NCBI GenBank assembly: GCA_025352265.1
Contig: JANXTS010000001.1
Coordinates: 1-34,506, forward strand
Origin: Variovorax sp.
Lineage (GTDB): Bacteria > Pseudomonadota > Gammaproteobacteria > Burkholderiales > Burkholderiaceae_C
Direction of reading: 5' to 3'
DNA length: 34,506 nt
Under the pieces are notes generated by a model. That model made no database searches. It was not told the DNA's origin and was given only the letters and a program-made list of their open reading frames with translations. The position numbers and the translations under genes were made by a program. Shown one piece after another: positions 1 to 8,458 of this stretch (positions are counted from its first letter, which is position 1; every line of letters starts with the position of its first letter).

Positions 1-792
1 GCGGCCGACACGGGCGACTATGTTCGCGCCGTGATGAAGCACGCGCTGGGCGAAGAAAAAGCGTCGATCCTGATGGACCGCATTCTGCAGAAGGCCGACC
101 TGAGTGGCATCGAAAACCTGAAGTGGATGGATGCGCCTTCGGTCGCTGAACTGCTGCGCGTCGAGCATCCGCAGATCGTCGCGGCCATCCTCGTGCACCT
201 CGAGCCCGAGCACGCCGCTGCGGTGCTGGTCAAGCTGCCCGAGCAGCAGCGTGCCGAAGTGCTGCTGCGCGTCGCCACGCTCGAAGGCATCCAGCCCGCT
301 GCGCTCGAAGACCTGAACGAAGTGATGTTCCGCGTGCTGGCCAACGGCGCCAAGGTGCTGACGGCCTCGCGTGGCGGTGCCCGTACGGCCGCCGGGATGA
401 TCAACCTGCTGGGCAATGGTGTCGATGCGCAGGTGATCGAGGCCATTCGCAATCACGACCCGGATCTGGCCTCCGAGATCAGCGAGCTGATGTTCGTGTT
501 CGACGACGTGATGAAGCTGGACGACAAGTCGATCCAGATGCTGCTGAAAGAAACCGCGTCGGAGACCCTCATCATCGCGCTCAAGGGCGCGGCGCCGCCG
601 TTGCGCAACAAGTTCCTCTCGAACATGTCGTCACGCGCGGCCGAGTCGTTGCGCGAAGACCTCGAATCGCGCGGTCCGATGCGGCTGGTCGAAGTCGAGG
701 CACAGCAAAAGGAAATCCTGCGGTCGTTGCGTCGCCTGGCCGACGAAGGGCAGATCGTATTGGGCGGTGGCGCCGAAGGCGGAATGGTTTAA
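1..792 (+). CDS. fliG: Flagellar motor switch protein FliG (5' partial)
   Basis: FliG sits on the cytoplasmic face of the MS ring. It links FliF to the FliM/FliN C-ring and contacts the stator MotA. The reading frame is open from base 1, so the N-terminal FliF-binding domain lies upstream of the window and 263 codons remain. The middle domain carries the conserved EHPQ motif (in RVEHPQIVAAIL), used to bind FliM. The C-terminal torque domain is intact: the FVFDDV, IALKGA, RNKFLSNMS and SLREDLESRGP segments keep the charged residues known to interact with MotA in E. coli. The protein ends in a Gly-rich tail. It is the first gene of a fliGHIJKLMNOPQR run, and fliH starts 3 nt after its stop. Identification is secure; only the true start is unseen. 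Confidence 0.96.
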   Translation, partial: AADTGDYVRAVMKHALGEEKASILMDRILQKADLSGIENLKWMDAPSVAELLRVEHPQIVAAILVHLEPEHAAAVLVKLPEQQRAEVLLRVATLEGIQPAALEDLNEVMFRVLANGAKVLTASRGGARTAAGMINLLGNGVDAQVIEAIRNHDPDLASEISELMFVFDDVMKLDDKSIQMLLKETASETLIIALKGAAPPLRNKFLSNMSSRAAESLREDLESRGPMRLVEVEAQQKEILRSLRRLADEGQIVLGGGAEGGMV

Positions 793-795
793 GCG

Positions 796-1491
796 ATGCA
801 AAGCCTGAACACGCTTCGCAACCGCGGTCTGATCGCAAGCGAAGACATCTCGCATGTCGCGCGCTGGCAGTTCGGCGCGGTGGGCCCGAACAGCGGCGAG
901 CCCGAAAGCGGTATCTCCGATCCACAGGCCTTGCGCGCTGCACGTGCCGAGGGCCATGCCGAAGGCTTCGCAACCGGTCGGGCACAGGCGTTGGCCGAGG
1001 CCGAAGCGCAGCACGCGCTGTACCGCGCCAATGAAGGACAAGCCGCGGCACACCGGCTCGCAGTGCTGCTGCAATCTGCTGAATCTGGGCTTGCGGAGGC
1101 CCAGCAATCGATCGCACGCGGCACGCTCGAAATCGCCTGCGCCCTGGCGCGCCAGGTGCTGCGCCACGAACTCGCGACCGACCCGAATTCGCTCGAACCC
1201 GTCGTGCACGAAGCGCTGTCCTTGTTGCTGGTCGATGGCCGTGCCGCCACCGTGCGCCTGTCACCGGTCGACTTCGATCTGCTCGACGATCCGCTGCGTG
1301 CGCAGTTCGCCGGTCAGCCTGTTTCCGTGCTCTCCGACAGTGCGGTGCAACCCGGCGATTGCCTGGTCGAATCGGCCGGCGCAGTGGTCGATGGCAGCGT
1401 GGCGTCGCGCTGGTCGCGTGCCGTGGCGAGCCTCGGGCTGTCGATGCCCTGGCACGAGCAGAGCGATGGAGCGACCAGCCATGCCGCCTGA
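796..1491 (+). CDS. fliH: Flagellar assembly protein FliH
   Basis: FliH is the peripheral stalk-like regulator of the export ATPase FliI; it holds FliI inactive and docks it at the C ring and export gate. The 231-residue product has an Ala/Glu/Gln-rich helical middle (about residues 40-110). Its C-terminal domain has the FliH/HrpE pattern ([17 protein letters not shown], then [14 protein letters not shown]). This is a standard length. The ATG lies 3 nt after the fliG stop and the 3' end overlaps fliI by 11 nt, which indicates translational coupling. FliH diverges strongly between species, so part of the assignment rests on its position between fliG and fliI. Confidence 0.93.
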   Translation: MQSLNTLRNRGLIASEDISHVARWQFGAVGPNSGEPESGISDPQALRAARAEGHAEGFATGRAQALAEAEAQHALYRANEGQAAAHRLAVLLQSAESGLAEAQQSIARGTLEIACALARQVLRHELATDPNSLEPVVHEALSLLLVDGRAATVRLSPVDFDLLDDPLRAQFAGQPVSVLSDSAVQPGDCLVESAGAVVDGSVASRWSRAVASLGLSMPWHEQSDGATSHAA

Positions 1492-2872
1492 GCAGGAAGT
1501 CTGGCAACGCTTCATGGCCGATGCGCACGCGCGCGCTTCGCAAGATGTGGGGCTGGCGCTGCGCGGCACGCTCACCCGGCTGACCGGCCTGGTGCTGGAA
1601 GCCGCCGGGCTGCGGGTGCCGGTCGGCTCTCAATGCCTGGTGCGCATGGGCAGCCAGCAGCCGGTGCTGGCCGAGGTCGTCGGCTTCTCCGACCAGCGCG
1701 CTTTCCTGATGCCGGCCGGCGATGTGCATGGACTGTCCAGCGGTGCCAGCGTGATGCCTGCGCCGCCCTATGTGCCGATCCCGCGGCTCGGTGAACCCGA
1801 GCGTGACGTGACGGCACGTGTCGGCGTGCTGCGCCTGCCGCTGGGCACCGGTCTGCTCGGCCGCGTGATCGATCCGCAAGGCACGCCGCTCGATCACCAA
1901 GGCCCGCTGGCGGATGTCAGTGCCGAACCGCTCGACCGCAAGCCGATCAACGCGATGGACCGGGCGCCGGTGCGCGAACCGCTCGACACGGGCGTGCGTG
2001 CGATCAACGCCTTGCTCACCGTCGGTCGCGGCCAGCGCATCGGCTTGTTCGCAGGCTCCGGTGTCGGTAAGAGCGTGCTGCTCGGCATGATGGCGCGTTA
2101 CACCGAAGCCGATGTGATCGTGGTCGGCCTCATTGGAGAGCGCGGCCGCGAGGTCAAGGAATTCGTCGAAGACATCCTCGGCGATGAAGGCCGTGCACGC
2201 TCGGTCGTGGTGGCCGCGCCGGCCGATGCGCCGCCGCTGTTGCGCATGCAGGGCGCTGCCTACGCGACTGCCGTGGCCGAGTACTTCCGGGACCGCGGTG
2301 AGCATGTCTTGCTGCTGATGGATTCGCTCACCCGCTACGCGATGGCACAGCGCGAGATCGCATTGGCCATCGGCGAACCACCCGCGACCAAGGGCTATCC
2401 GCCGTCGTGCTTCGCCAAGCTGCCTCAGCTGGTCGAGCGCAGCGGCAACGGGCTGAACGGCGTCGGCTCGATCACTGCTTTCTATACCGTGCTGTCGGAA
2501 GGCGACGACCAGCAAGATCCGATCGCCGATGCGGCGCGCGCCATTCTCGACGGCCACATCGTGCTGTCGCGTTCGCTGGCCGAAGAGGCGCACTTTCCGG
2601 CGATCGACGTCGAGCAATCGGCCTCGCGGGTGATGCACAACGTGGTGTCGCGCGAGCACACCGATTGCGCGCGGCGTTTTCGAGCGGTGTATGCGCGCTA
2701 TCGGCAAAGTCGTGATCTGGTTCGGCTCGGCGCCTACGCAGCGGGCAGCGACCCGGCGCTCGACGAGGCGATCCGCCTGCAGCCGGCGATGACTGCTTTT
2801 TTGCAGCAGGACATGTACGAAGCCGCGACGCTCGATACGAGCGTCGGCGGCATGGCGCGCACGCTGGGTTGA
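1481..2872 (+). CDS. fliI: Flagellum-specific ATP synthase FliI
   Basis: FliI is the hexameric ATPase of the flagellar type III export apparatus; it helps unfold and deliver rod, hook and filament subunits. The 463-residue protein has an N-terminal beta-barrel-like domain and a Walker A motif, [12 protein letters not shown], near residues 188-199. The [13 protein letters not shown] segment follows, with Walker [15 protein letters not shown] near 277 and the typical [10 protein letters not shown] stretch. The frame is open far upstream over fliH, but homology begins at MPPEQEVW, so the ATG at 1481 was chosen; it overlaps the fliH end by 11 nt. A 48-nt gap then leads to fliJ. Nothing unusual is seen, and FliI/F1-beta-like motifs make the call safe. 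Confidence 0.96.
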   Translation: MPPEQEVWQRFMADAHARASQDVGLALRGTLTRLTGLVLEAAGLRVPVGSQCLVRMGSQQPVLAEVVGFSDQRAFLMPAGDVHGLSSGASVMPAPPYVPIPRLGEPERDVTARVGVLRLPLGTGLLGRVIDPQGTPLDHQGPLADVSAEPLDRKPINAMDRAPVREPLDTGVRAINALLTVGRGQRIGLFAGSGVGKSVLLGMMARYTEADVIVVGLIGERGREVKEFVEDILGDEGRARSVVVAAPADAPPLLRMQGAAYATAVAEYFRDRGEHVLLLMDSLTRYAMAQREIALAIGEPPATKGYPPSCFAKLPQLVERSGNGLNGVGSITAFYTVLSEGDDQQDPIADAARAILDGHIVLSRSLAEEAHFPAIDVEQSASRVMHNVVSREHTDCARRFRAVYARYRQSRDLVRLGAYAAGSDPALDEAIRLQPAMTAFLQQDMYEAATLDTSVGGMARTLG

Positions 2873-2920
2873 GGCCCAGGATTCGTCCGATATCACCTTC
2901 AAGATTCCGAAAGCCCAATC

Positions 2921-3379
2921 ATGTCCAACCTGAGCGCCTTGCAGACCGCCGTGTCGCTGGCTACGAGCGAACGCGATGCTGCGGCCCAGCGTCTGGCACT
3001 TGCCCGCCAGGGCTGGCTCGCCACGCAGGTACAGCTCGATCAGCTCGAAACCTACGCGCAGGAAACGATGACGCGATGGCAGGTTCAATCGGCCCGTGTG
3101 ACGCCGGAAATCATGGCGCATCACTACCAGTTCATGGAGCGTCTGACCCACGTCATCGCCCTGCAGAAGAACGCGGTGACGCAGCAGCTGAACCAGGTTG
3201 CGCTGATGGCCGATCGCATGCGCGTGGCAGAAACGCGCCGCGAAAGCCTGGTGCAGTTGCACGCCAAGCGCGAAGCTGAACAACGTCGCTTGACCGATCG
3301 CCGTGAGCAGAAGGTGTCGGACGAGCAGGCGGCACTGCAATACCGTCGCCTTGCTGGCGGCGCCATGGGAGGTCTTTGA
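2921..3379 (+). CDS. fliJ: Flagellar export chaperone-like protein FliJ
   Basis: FliJ is a small coiled-coil protein that sits in the FliI hexamer pore, like the gamma subunit of F1. It couples the ATPase to the export gate and helps recycle export chaperones. The 152-residue product is almost entirely helical and rich in Gln, Arg, Ala and Glu, with long heptad-like stretches (about residues 10-140) and no signal or membrane segment. Length and composition fit the family. It lies in the expected place between fliI and fliK, and its TGA overlaps the fliK ATG by one base (TGATG). Sequence conservation in this family is low, so synteny carries much of the weight. Confidence 0.9.
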   Translation: MSNLSALQTAVSLATSERDAAAQRLALARQGWLATQVQLDQLETYAQETMTRWQVQSARVTPEIMAHHYQFMERLTHVIALQKNAVTQQLNQVALMADRMRVAETRRESLVQLHAKREAEQRRLTDRREQKVSDEQAALQYRRLAGGAMGGL

Positions 3380-4857
3380 TGGCGATTGAAATTGCACGCA
3401 GCAACGAAGTGCCGGGCGCGGTGAGCGGATCGCGTGGGCGGTCAGGTTCGAAAGACGGCGCTGACAGTGCACACGGAGCGAGCAGCTTTGCATCGGCACT
3501 GACGTCGGTCGATCGGGAGCCGAACGCGGCGAGCGCGAGTGCCGCACGTGTGGCTGCCGATCGCGAAGCGGCCAATCGGCGTGACGCCGACGCCACTGCC
3601 GGGCGAGATGCAGCGGCGAGTGATCAGGGGCGCATCGACGCGCGCACGAGCGATGCCGGTGCCCGTACCGACAGCGGCAAAGACCGCGAAGGCGCCCCGT
3701 CGACCGCGGCCGATACGGCGATCAGCGCTGCATCGAGCACGCCGACCGCGTCCACCGCTGCTGCGGACACGTCGGCACTGTTGTTGGCGCAGAGCAATTT
3801 GACCGCAGTGAGTGCGTCGTCTGCGCTCGATGCTGGCGCGGCGGCGGTTGCTGCAGCGGGGGCCACCGGCTCGGCCACGCTTGCAGGCGTTGCCGGTGCC
3901 GGCTCGGCGATCGCCGCTGCCGTTCCGCAGGACGCCCTGGCCGCACAGAACACGACGACACAGCGTGCGGCCGCGCCGCCCGTCGCTGCGTCGGGAACCG
4001 TCAAAGACACGGGCACGGTCGACTCGCATTCGGCTGCGCTCGGCGTCGCCCTGCTCGATCGGACTGGCGGCAAGAAAGACGGAGCCAAAGACTTCTCGCG
4101 TGCTGCCTCGACACAAGACGCATCGACGTCGCGCATACCCACATCGACGGCCGCGACTGCGCCTGCCGCAGCCACGGCCGATGCAGCTGCGGCAAGCCGT
4201 GCGGCTGTGTCGACAACTGTCGCGCCGGCCGCGGAAACCGTCGCGCTCGCACAGGCGGCAGTCACCAGCATTGCGGGCGAAAGTGCATCGCCGTGGCGAC
4301 GCATCGAGCGTCCCGGCGACACATCGACTCCATCGGCAGGCGCGGGCTCGTTGGGCTTCGACGCCACCGGCAGCGCATCGTTATCGACTGCGACGACCGA
4401 CGCCGCAGCAGCGGCCGCCAACGCCGGCGCTGGGAGGGCCGAATTCATGGAGCGCATGGTCGACCAGGTCAGCTGGTGGATGGCGCACCGCAGCCAGGGC
4501 GCGGAGTTGAAGCTCGATCTTCCGGGCGGGCAGCCGGTGTCGGTCAGCGTGCAGGTGCAGGGTAACGAAGCGCAAGTCGCGTTTCGCAGCGACCACCCCG
4601 AGGCACGCCAGTGGCTCAGCGCCGCCATGCCGCAGCTCAAGGAAATGCTGGGCAACGAGGGGCTGATGCTTTCGGGCTCCTCGGTCGGGCAGTCAGGCAC
4701 GGGTGCCGAGCAGGAAGCGGCGCGCGATGCGCAGCGGGCCTTGCGCTCGGACAACGGCGGCAGCGCAAGCACCGGCGCCTCTGCCATCGATACGTCGATG
4801 ACCACCGCTGCACGGCCGCGCACCGTGAGCGAACGCGCGATCGACCTCTACGTCTAG
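3379..4857 (+). CDS. fliK: Flagellar hook-length control protein FliK
   Basis: FliK is the secreted molecular ruler that measures the hook and switches export specificity through FlhB. The 492-residue protein has a long, low-complexity N-terminal and central part (about residues 1-350) very rich in Ala, Ser, Thr and Asp. A compact C-terminal Flg_hook domain follows (about residues 355-435), containing the LKLDLPGGQPVSVSVQVQGN and ARQWLSAAMPQLKEML segments typical of the family. The ATG at 3379 overlaps the fliJ stop by one base; a TTG one codon upstream is possible but less likely. It ends with a short polar tail. A 170-bp intergenic region follows, the widest gap in the operon. Confidence 0.93.
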   Translation: MAIEIARSNEVPGAVSGSRGRSGSKDGADSAHGASSFASALTSVDREPNAASASAARVAADREAANRRDADATAGRDAAASDQGRIDARTSDAGARTDSGKDREGAPSTAADTAISAASSTPTASTAAADTSALLLAQSNLTAVSASSALDAGAAAVAAAGATGSATLAGVAGAGSAIAAAVPQDALAAQNTTTQRAAAPPVAASGTVKDTGTVDSHSAALGVALLDRTGGKKDGAKDFSRAASTQDASTSRIPTSTAATAPAAATADAAAASRAAVSTTVAPAAETVALAQAAVTSIAGESASPWRRIERPGDTSTPSAGAGSLGFDATGSASLSTATTDAAAAAANAGAGRAEFMERMVDQVSWWMAHRSQGAELKLDLPGGQPVSVSVQVQGNEAQVAFRSDHPEARQWLSAAMPQLKEMLGNEGLMLSGSSVGQSGTGAEQEAARDAQRALRSDNGGSASTGASAIDTSMTTAARPRTVSERAIDLYV

Positions 4858-4873
4858 CGCACAAGTCCCATAA

Positions 4874-4925
4874 GGGCAGTGGCTTGGAGCAAGCGCCCAT
4901 AAAGCGCGGTTTTCCCCCCTTTTTT
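4874..4925 (+). terminator. Hairpin plus T-run between fliK and fliL (possible attenuator or terminator)
   Basis: A stem forms from GGGC and GCTTG (4874-4877 and 4882-4886) pairing with CAAGC and GCCC (4890-4898), with a GAG loop and a 4-nt bulge on the left arm. A short TTTT (4910-4913), six Cs and six Ts (4914-4925) follow. The distance from stem to T-run is too long for a textbook intrinsic terminator. It could act as a partial terminator or attenuator that separates fliG-K from fliL-R. Confidence 0.35.
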
Positions 4926-4931
4926 CCGGGC

Positions 4932-4959
4932 TTGGCGCGAGGAGGTCACGCCGAATAAT
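4932..4959 (+). promoter_or_regulatory. Candidate sigma-70 promoter upstream of fliL
   Basis: TTGGCG at 4932-4937 and AATAAT at 4954-4959 are separated by 16 nt. They match 4/6 and 5/6 of the sigma-70 consensus and lie 68 nt before the fliL start. No sigma-28 or sigma-54 pattern was found in the same gap. The site would allow fliL-R expression independent of the upstream half of the operon. This is inference from matches alone. Confidence 0.3.
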
Positions 4960-5027
4960 CGGTTCCATGCAGATCCTGCTGCGCGTGGCGCGATGGGTCG
5001 TTCTGCCGACGAACCGAAGGAAATCCC

Positions 5028-5624
5028 GTGTCCGCCCCTGCCGCCACTGCTGCTGCCATACCGGCTCCCGCTGCGCCCAAGCGCAAGGGCAAGTCGATGC
5101 TGCTCATCATCGTGGCGGCGCTCGTGCTGGCCGGCGGTGGTGCCGGCGGGTGGTTCTACATGAACAAGAAGAATCATGCGGCCGCCGGTGAAGAGCCGGC
5201 CGCGCACGCGCCCGAGCACGCCACCGTGCCGACCTACCTCGCGCTGGAAAACATGGTGGTCAATCTGGCCGACCCCGGCGGAGAACGCGTTGCGCAAATC
5301 GGCGTGACGCTTGACCTCGAAAATGAAAAGGTCGGCGACAAGATCAAGACCTATCTGCCGGCGATTCGCAGCAGCGTGCTGATGCTGGTGTCGCAGCGCA
5401 CCTCGGAAGAACTGTTGAAGCGCGATGGCAAGGAAAAGCTCGCCACCGACATCGTGGCAGAGGTGTCCCGCGTGTTGGGCTATGACGTCGAAGCGCCGGG
5501 AAAAAAGGCAAAGGTCGTTCCCGAGTCTGATGGCGACGAAGCGTCGGTCAAGCTGAAGAAGCGCCGCAAGGCGGAGCCGAGCCCAATCAACGGCGTGCTG
5601 TTCTCCAGCTTCATCGTTCAGTAA
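5028..5624 (+). CDS. fliL: Flagellar basal body-associated protein FliL
   Basis: FliL is a single-pass inner-membrane protein that surrounds the stator and stabilises torque generation. The 198-residue product has a short Ala/Pro/Lys-rich cytoplasmic N-terminus and one membrane helix at about residues 25-45 (LLIIVAALVLAGGGAGGWFY). A charged linker and a periplasmic domain follow, with the family features YLALENMVVNL and, at the extreme end, NGVLFSSFIVQ. The start is GTG, supported by an AAGGAA ribosome site at 5017-5022, five nt upstream. A basic stretch near residues 165-185 (KLKKRRKAEP) just before the conserved end looks longer than in the familiar relatives I recall. It is followed by fliM after 46 nt. 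Confidence 0.92.
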   Translation: MSAPAATAAAIPAPAAPKRKGKSMLLIIVAALVLAGGGAGGWFYMNKKNHAAAGEEPAAHAPEHATVPTYLALENMVVNLADPGGERVAQIGVTLDLENEKVGDKIKTYLPAIRSSVLMLVSQRTSEELLKRDGKEKLATDIVAEVSRVLGYDVEAPGKKAKVVPESDGDEASVKLKKRRKAEPSPINGVLFSSFIVQ

Positions 5625-5670
5625 CGGCCGACCTCACTGCCGACTACAAGCCTCGACTGCTCTCCTTCCG

Positions 5671-6669
5671 ATGGACAACATTTTCGACAACGTGCCCGAC
5701 GCTTCGAAAGACGCCGCGCCCGGTACAGCGCCCGACGATGCTGTCGAGCGCATGGCCGATGCCATCGTGCGCGAGTACGACATGGCAGCGCAGGAGCGCA
5801 TGGTGCGCCGGCCGATGCCGACGCTGGACATCGTCAACGAGCGCATGCAGCGCTACCTGCGCGCCGGCATCTTTCAGTTTGCGCGGCGCAGCCCGGAGAT
5901 CACCATCGAGCCGACGGTGGTGCAACGCTTCTCCGAGTTTCTCGAAGTGTTGCCGGCACCGGTGCACTTCAGCGTGGTTGCGTTGCGCCCGTTGCGCGGC
6001 AGCGGGTTGGTGGTGTGCGAGTCGACGTTGATCTCTGCATTGGTCGACGCGCTGTACGGCGGTGCCGGCACATTGCAGTCGCCGTTCGAGGGCCGCGAAT
6101 TTTCACCGACCGAACAGCGCGTGATCCAGCGGCTGCTCAATCTGGTGTGCACCGAATACGCCAAGGCCTGGAAGGGCGTCTATCCGCTCGAACTCGAATT
6201 TCAGCGCTCGGAAACGCATCCGCGTTTCGTCAACGTCGCAGCGCCGGCCGACCTGGTGCTGGTGACCACGCTTCAGATCACCTTTGGCGAACTGAAGGGC
6301 GCGATTCGAATCTGCAAACCGTGGGCGGTGCTCGACCCGGTGCGCGATATTCTCTATGGCGCACAGCAGGCCGATGCCATTGCCGAAGACCGTCGCTGGG
6401 TCACGCAGCTCACCCGAGAGATCCAGGCGGCAGAGGTCACTCTCACTGCCGAACTGGCGCAACCCGAACTCACCGTGGGCCAGTTGCTCGCGATGAAGGC
6501 CGGCGATTTCATACCGCTCGACCGTGCCTCGCGCATCGTCGCGGCGGTCGACGGCACCCCTGTTTTCGCCTGCCACTACGGCACCCATAACGCGCGCTAC
6601 GCCTTGCGCATCGACGAATGTGTGCGAAGCGACAGCGCGCACTGGCTCAGAGGCTCCCATGTCAATTGA
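5671..6669 (+). CDS. fliM: Flagellar motor switch protein FliM, lacking the CheY-binding N-terminal peptide
   Basis: FliM forms the middle of the C ring, joins FliG to FliN and normally receives CheY-P. The 332-residue protein has the FliM middle domain (about residues 45-225, with INERM/VNERMQRYL-like start, LRPLRGSGLVVCES and ALYGG) and a C-terminal SpoA domain (about 245-325, TVGQLLAMKAGDFIPLDR, FACHYGTHNARYALRI). The N-terminus is Asp/Ala-rich (MDNIFDNVPDASKDAAP). It lacks the LSQxEIDALL-type peptide that binds CheY-P in ordinary FliM. No such peptide is encoded in the 46 nt upstream in this frame, so this is not a wrong start. The sequence also looks divergent from the FliM I know from related genera. 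The 3' end overlaps fliN by 11 nt. Confidence 0.93.
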   Translation: MDNIFDNVPDASKDAAPGTAPDDAVERMADAIVREYDMAAQERMVRRPMPTLDIVNERMQRYLRAGIFQFARRSPEITIEPTVVQRFSEFLEVLPAPVHFSVVALRPLRGSGLVVCESTLISALVDALYGGAGTLQSPFEGREFSPTEQRVIQRLLNLVCTEYAKAWKGVYPLELEFQRSETHPRFVNVAAPADLVLVTTLQITFGELKGAIRICKPWAVLDPVRDILYGAQQADAIAEDRRWVTQLTREIQAAEVTLTAELAQPELTVGQLLAMKAGDFIPLDRASRIVAAVDGTPVFACHYGTHNARYALRIDECVRSDSAHWLRGSHVN

Positions 6670-7033
6670 AGAACAAACCATCTCTCCCTCCGCTTCCGGT
6701 GCCGACTGGGCCGAAGCACTCGAGGCCCGCCCCGAGGGCATGAGCAGCGCCGCGAGTGGTGCGCCGCTCAACGACATCCAGCGCGTGCTCGACATCCCGG
6801 TGCAACTGTCTGTCGAGCTCGGCCGCAAAAAGGTGCCGATCAAGCAGGTGCTGCAACTGGCTCAGGGCTCCATCGTCGAGCTCGACGCCATGGCCGGCGA
6901 TCCGATGGACGTGCTGGTCAACGGCTACCTCGTCGCGCAGGGCGAAGTGGTGGTGGTCAACAACAAGTTCGGCATCCGGCTGACCGACGTGGTCACGCCG
7001 GCCGAACGGCTGCGTCGCGTGCAGCGCGGCTGA
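6659..7033 (+). CDS. fliN: Flagellar motor switch protein FliN
   Basis: FliN forms the lower ring of the switch complex and docks FliH-FliI at the export gate. The 124-residue product has a polar N-terminal tail (residues 1-37) and one SpoA domain (about residues 42-120). Family hallmarks include DIPVQLSVELGRKKVPIKQVL, GSIVELD and VLVNGYLVAQGEVVVVN, followed by FGIRLTDVV. The frame is open further upstream, but the family N-terminus and an 11-nt overlap with the fliM end support the ATG at 6659. Length is normal. It is followed by fliO after 22 nt. Confidence 0.95.
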   Translation: MSIEEQTISPSASGADWAEALEARPEGMSSAASGAPLNDIQRVLDIPVQLSVELGRKKVPIKQVLQLAQGSIVELDAMAGDPMDVLVNGYLVAQGEVVVVNNKFGIRLTDVVTPAERLRRVQRG

Positions 7034-7055
7034 ACACGATCAACGGGTCGAGTCG

Positions 7056-7370
7056 ATGGCACAAAGCCTTTTCACTGTGGTGCTGTTCCTGGCACTGCTC
7101 GCCTGCACGCCCTACCTGCTGAGGCGCCTGCAGGCGCGGCGGCTCGGCGCTTCCGGCATGGCCGATGGCGAAGCGTCGAAGCTGCTGTCGACGGTCGTGG
7201 TCGGGCCGCAGCAACGGGTGGTCACGCTCGAAGTCGGACCGCAGGGCGCACGCACCTGGCTCGTGCTGGGCGTGACGGGGCAGTCGATCAATTGCCTGCA
7301 TGTGTTGCCGGTGGATGCGGTGAATGCGGTTCACACGGTTCACTCGGCTCAGGACGCCATCGATGTCTGA
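7056..7370 (+). CDS. fliO: Flagellar biosynthesis protein FliO
   Basis: FliO is a small inner-membrane protein that helps assemble or stabilise the FliP ring of the export gate. The 104-residue product has one N-terminal membrane helix (about residues 4-23, SLFTVVLFLALLACTPYLL), then a basic stretch (RRLQARR). A cytoplasmic beta-rich domain follows, with the family pattern VVVGPQQRVVTLEVG and WLVLGVTGQSINCLHVL. FliO is poorly conserved, and the fliN-fliO-fliP position secures the call. Its stop overlaps the fliP start by 8 nt. Confidence 0.9.
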   Translation: MAQSLFTVVLFLALLACTPYLLRRLQARRLGASGMADGEASKLLSTVVVGPQQRVVTLEVGPQGARTWLVLGVTGQSINCLHVLPVDAVNAVHTVHSAQDAIDV

Positions 7371-8142
7371 CGCTCGAAGCGAGCGTCGCCATGCATGGAT
7401 CGGGGCTGTGGTCGCGCTCGGCCTGAGCGCCATCGCGCCTTCGGTCTTCGCGCAAGCAACGGGGCAGGGCGGTCAGTTGCCGCTGGTCATCGGTACGGGC
7501 GCAGGTGGCACCAGTTATTCGGTGCCGGTGCAGACGCTGCTGTTCTTCACCGCGCTGTCCTTCCTGCCGGCCATTCTGTTGATGATGACCGGCTTCACGC
7601 GCATCGTGATCGTGCTGTCGCTGCTGCGCCAGGCGCTCGGCACGCAGTCGGCACCGCCCAACCAGGTGGTGGTCGGCCTCTCGCTTTTCCTGACTTTTTT
7701 CGTGATGGGTCCGACCATCGATCGGGTCTATGCGGAAGCGTACGTGCCGTACACCAACAACACGCTGCAGTTCGAGGCGGCGCTCGGCAAGGCAGAAGCG
7801 CCGATGCGTGAGTTCATGCTCAAGCAAACGCGACAGTCGGACTTCGCGCTGTTCGCGCGGCTCGCCAAGTTGCCCTCCGACGTGACGGCCGAGACCGCGC
7901 CGATCCGTGTGTTGATCCCGGCGTTTGCCACCAGTGAGTTGAAGTCGGCCTTCCAGATCGGCTTCATGATCTTCATCCCGTTCCTGGTGATCGACATCGT
8001 GGTGTCGAGCATCCTGATGTCGCTCGGCATGATGATGTTGTCGCCGGTGCTCGTCGCCTTGCCGTTCAAGCTCATGCTGTTCGTGCTGGCGGATGGATGG
8101 AACCTGCTGATCGGTTCGCTGGCCGCCAGCTTTGTGCAGTAG
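7363..8142 (+). CDS. fliP: Flagellar export gate protein FliP
   Basis: FliP forms the core pentamer of the flagellar type III export gate together with FliQ and FliR. The 259-residue protein starts with a cleavable-type signal sequence (ending near SVFA-QA, residues 20-30). A first membrane segment (LLFFTALSFLPAILLMM) and the hallmark FTRIVIVLSLLRQALGTQ follow. Next come PPNQVVVGLSLFLTFFVM, a periplasmic loop, and the C-terminal helices with FQIGFMIFIPFLVIDIVVSS and GMMMLSP. The ATG at 7363 overlaps fliO by 8 nt and gives the usual family length; upstream in-frame starts would add an arginine/threonine-rich extension with no family match. Confidence 0.96.
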   Translation: MSDARSERRHAWIGAVVALGLSAIAPSVFAQATGQGGQLPLVIGTGAGGTSYSVPVQTLLFFTALSFLPAILLMMTGFTRIVIVLSLLRQALGTQSAPPNQVVVGLSLFLTFFVMGPTIDRVYAEAYVPYTNNTLQFEAALGKAEAPMREFMLKQTRQSDFALFARLAKLPSDVTAETAPIRVLIPAFATSELKSAFQIGFMIFIPFLVIDIVVSSILMSLGMMMLSPVLVALPFKLMLFVLADGWNLLIGSLAASFVQ

Positions 8143-8172
8143 TGACGTTGACCCAGACCTGAACCATTCGAC

Positions 8173-8442
8173 ATGAACGCACAAACCGCATTGACGATCG
8201 GCCAGGAAGCACTGGTCTTGTTGCTCACCGTCTCGTTGCCCGTGCTGCTCGCGGTGCTGGCGGTCGGCCTGCTGGTCAGCATCTTCCAGGCGATCACGCA
8301 GATCCATGAAGCGACGCTGGCTTTCGTGCCCAAGCTGATCGCCGCCGTCGCCGTGTTCGCTATCGCCGGGCCGTGGATGCTCAACACGCTGGTCGACTAC
8401 ATCCGTCGCACGATCGAATCGATTCCGCAGATGGTTCTGTAG
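8173..8442 (+). CDS. fliQ: Flagellar export gate protein FliQ
   Basis: FliQ is the 89-residue two-helix-hairpin subunit that wraps the FliP-FliR core of the export gate. Two membrane helices are visible (about residues 14-38 and 52-75). The family pattern VGLLVSIFQAITQIHEATLAFVPKL is present, given here only by its start VGLLVSIFQAITQIHE and end FVPKL. Length is exactly that of the family. It lies 30 nt after fliP and 16 nt before fliR. Confidence 0.96.
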   Translation: MNAQTALTIGQEALVLLLTVSLPVLLAVLAVGLLVSIFQAITQIHEATLAFVPKLIAAVAVFAIAGPWMLNTLVDYIRRTIESIPQMVL

Positions 8443-8458
8443 TTGTGGCGAGTTTGAT

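Noticed and set aside
581..3547. A 988-codon open frame on the minus strand opposite fliG-fliJ
   Set aside because: It is Arg/His-rich, has no family pattern and lies wholly antisense to five well-recognised flagellar genes; long antisense frames are expected at this GC content.
4971..5030. A possible short leader peptide before fliL beginning at an ATG near 4968
   Set aside because: It has no clear ribosome site and no stop positioned for attenuation; it reads into fliL in another frame.
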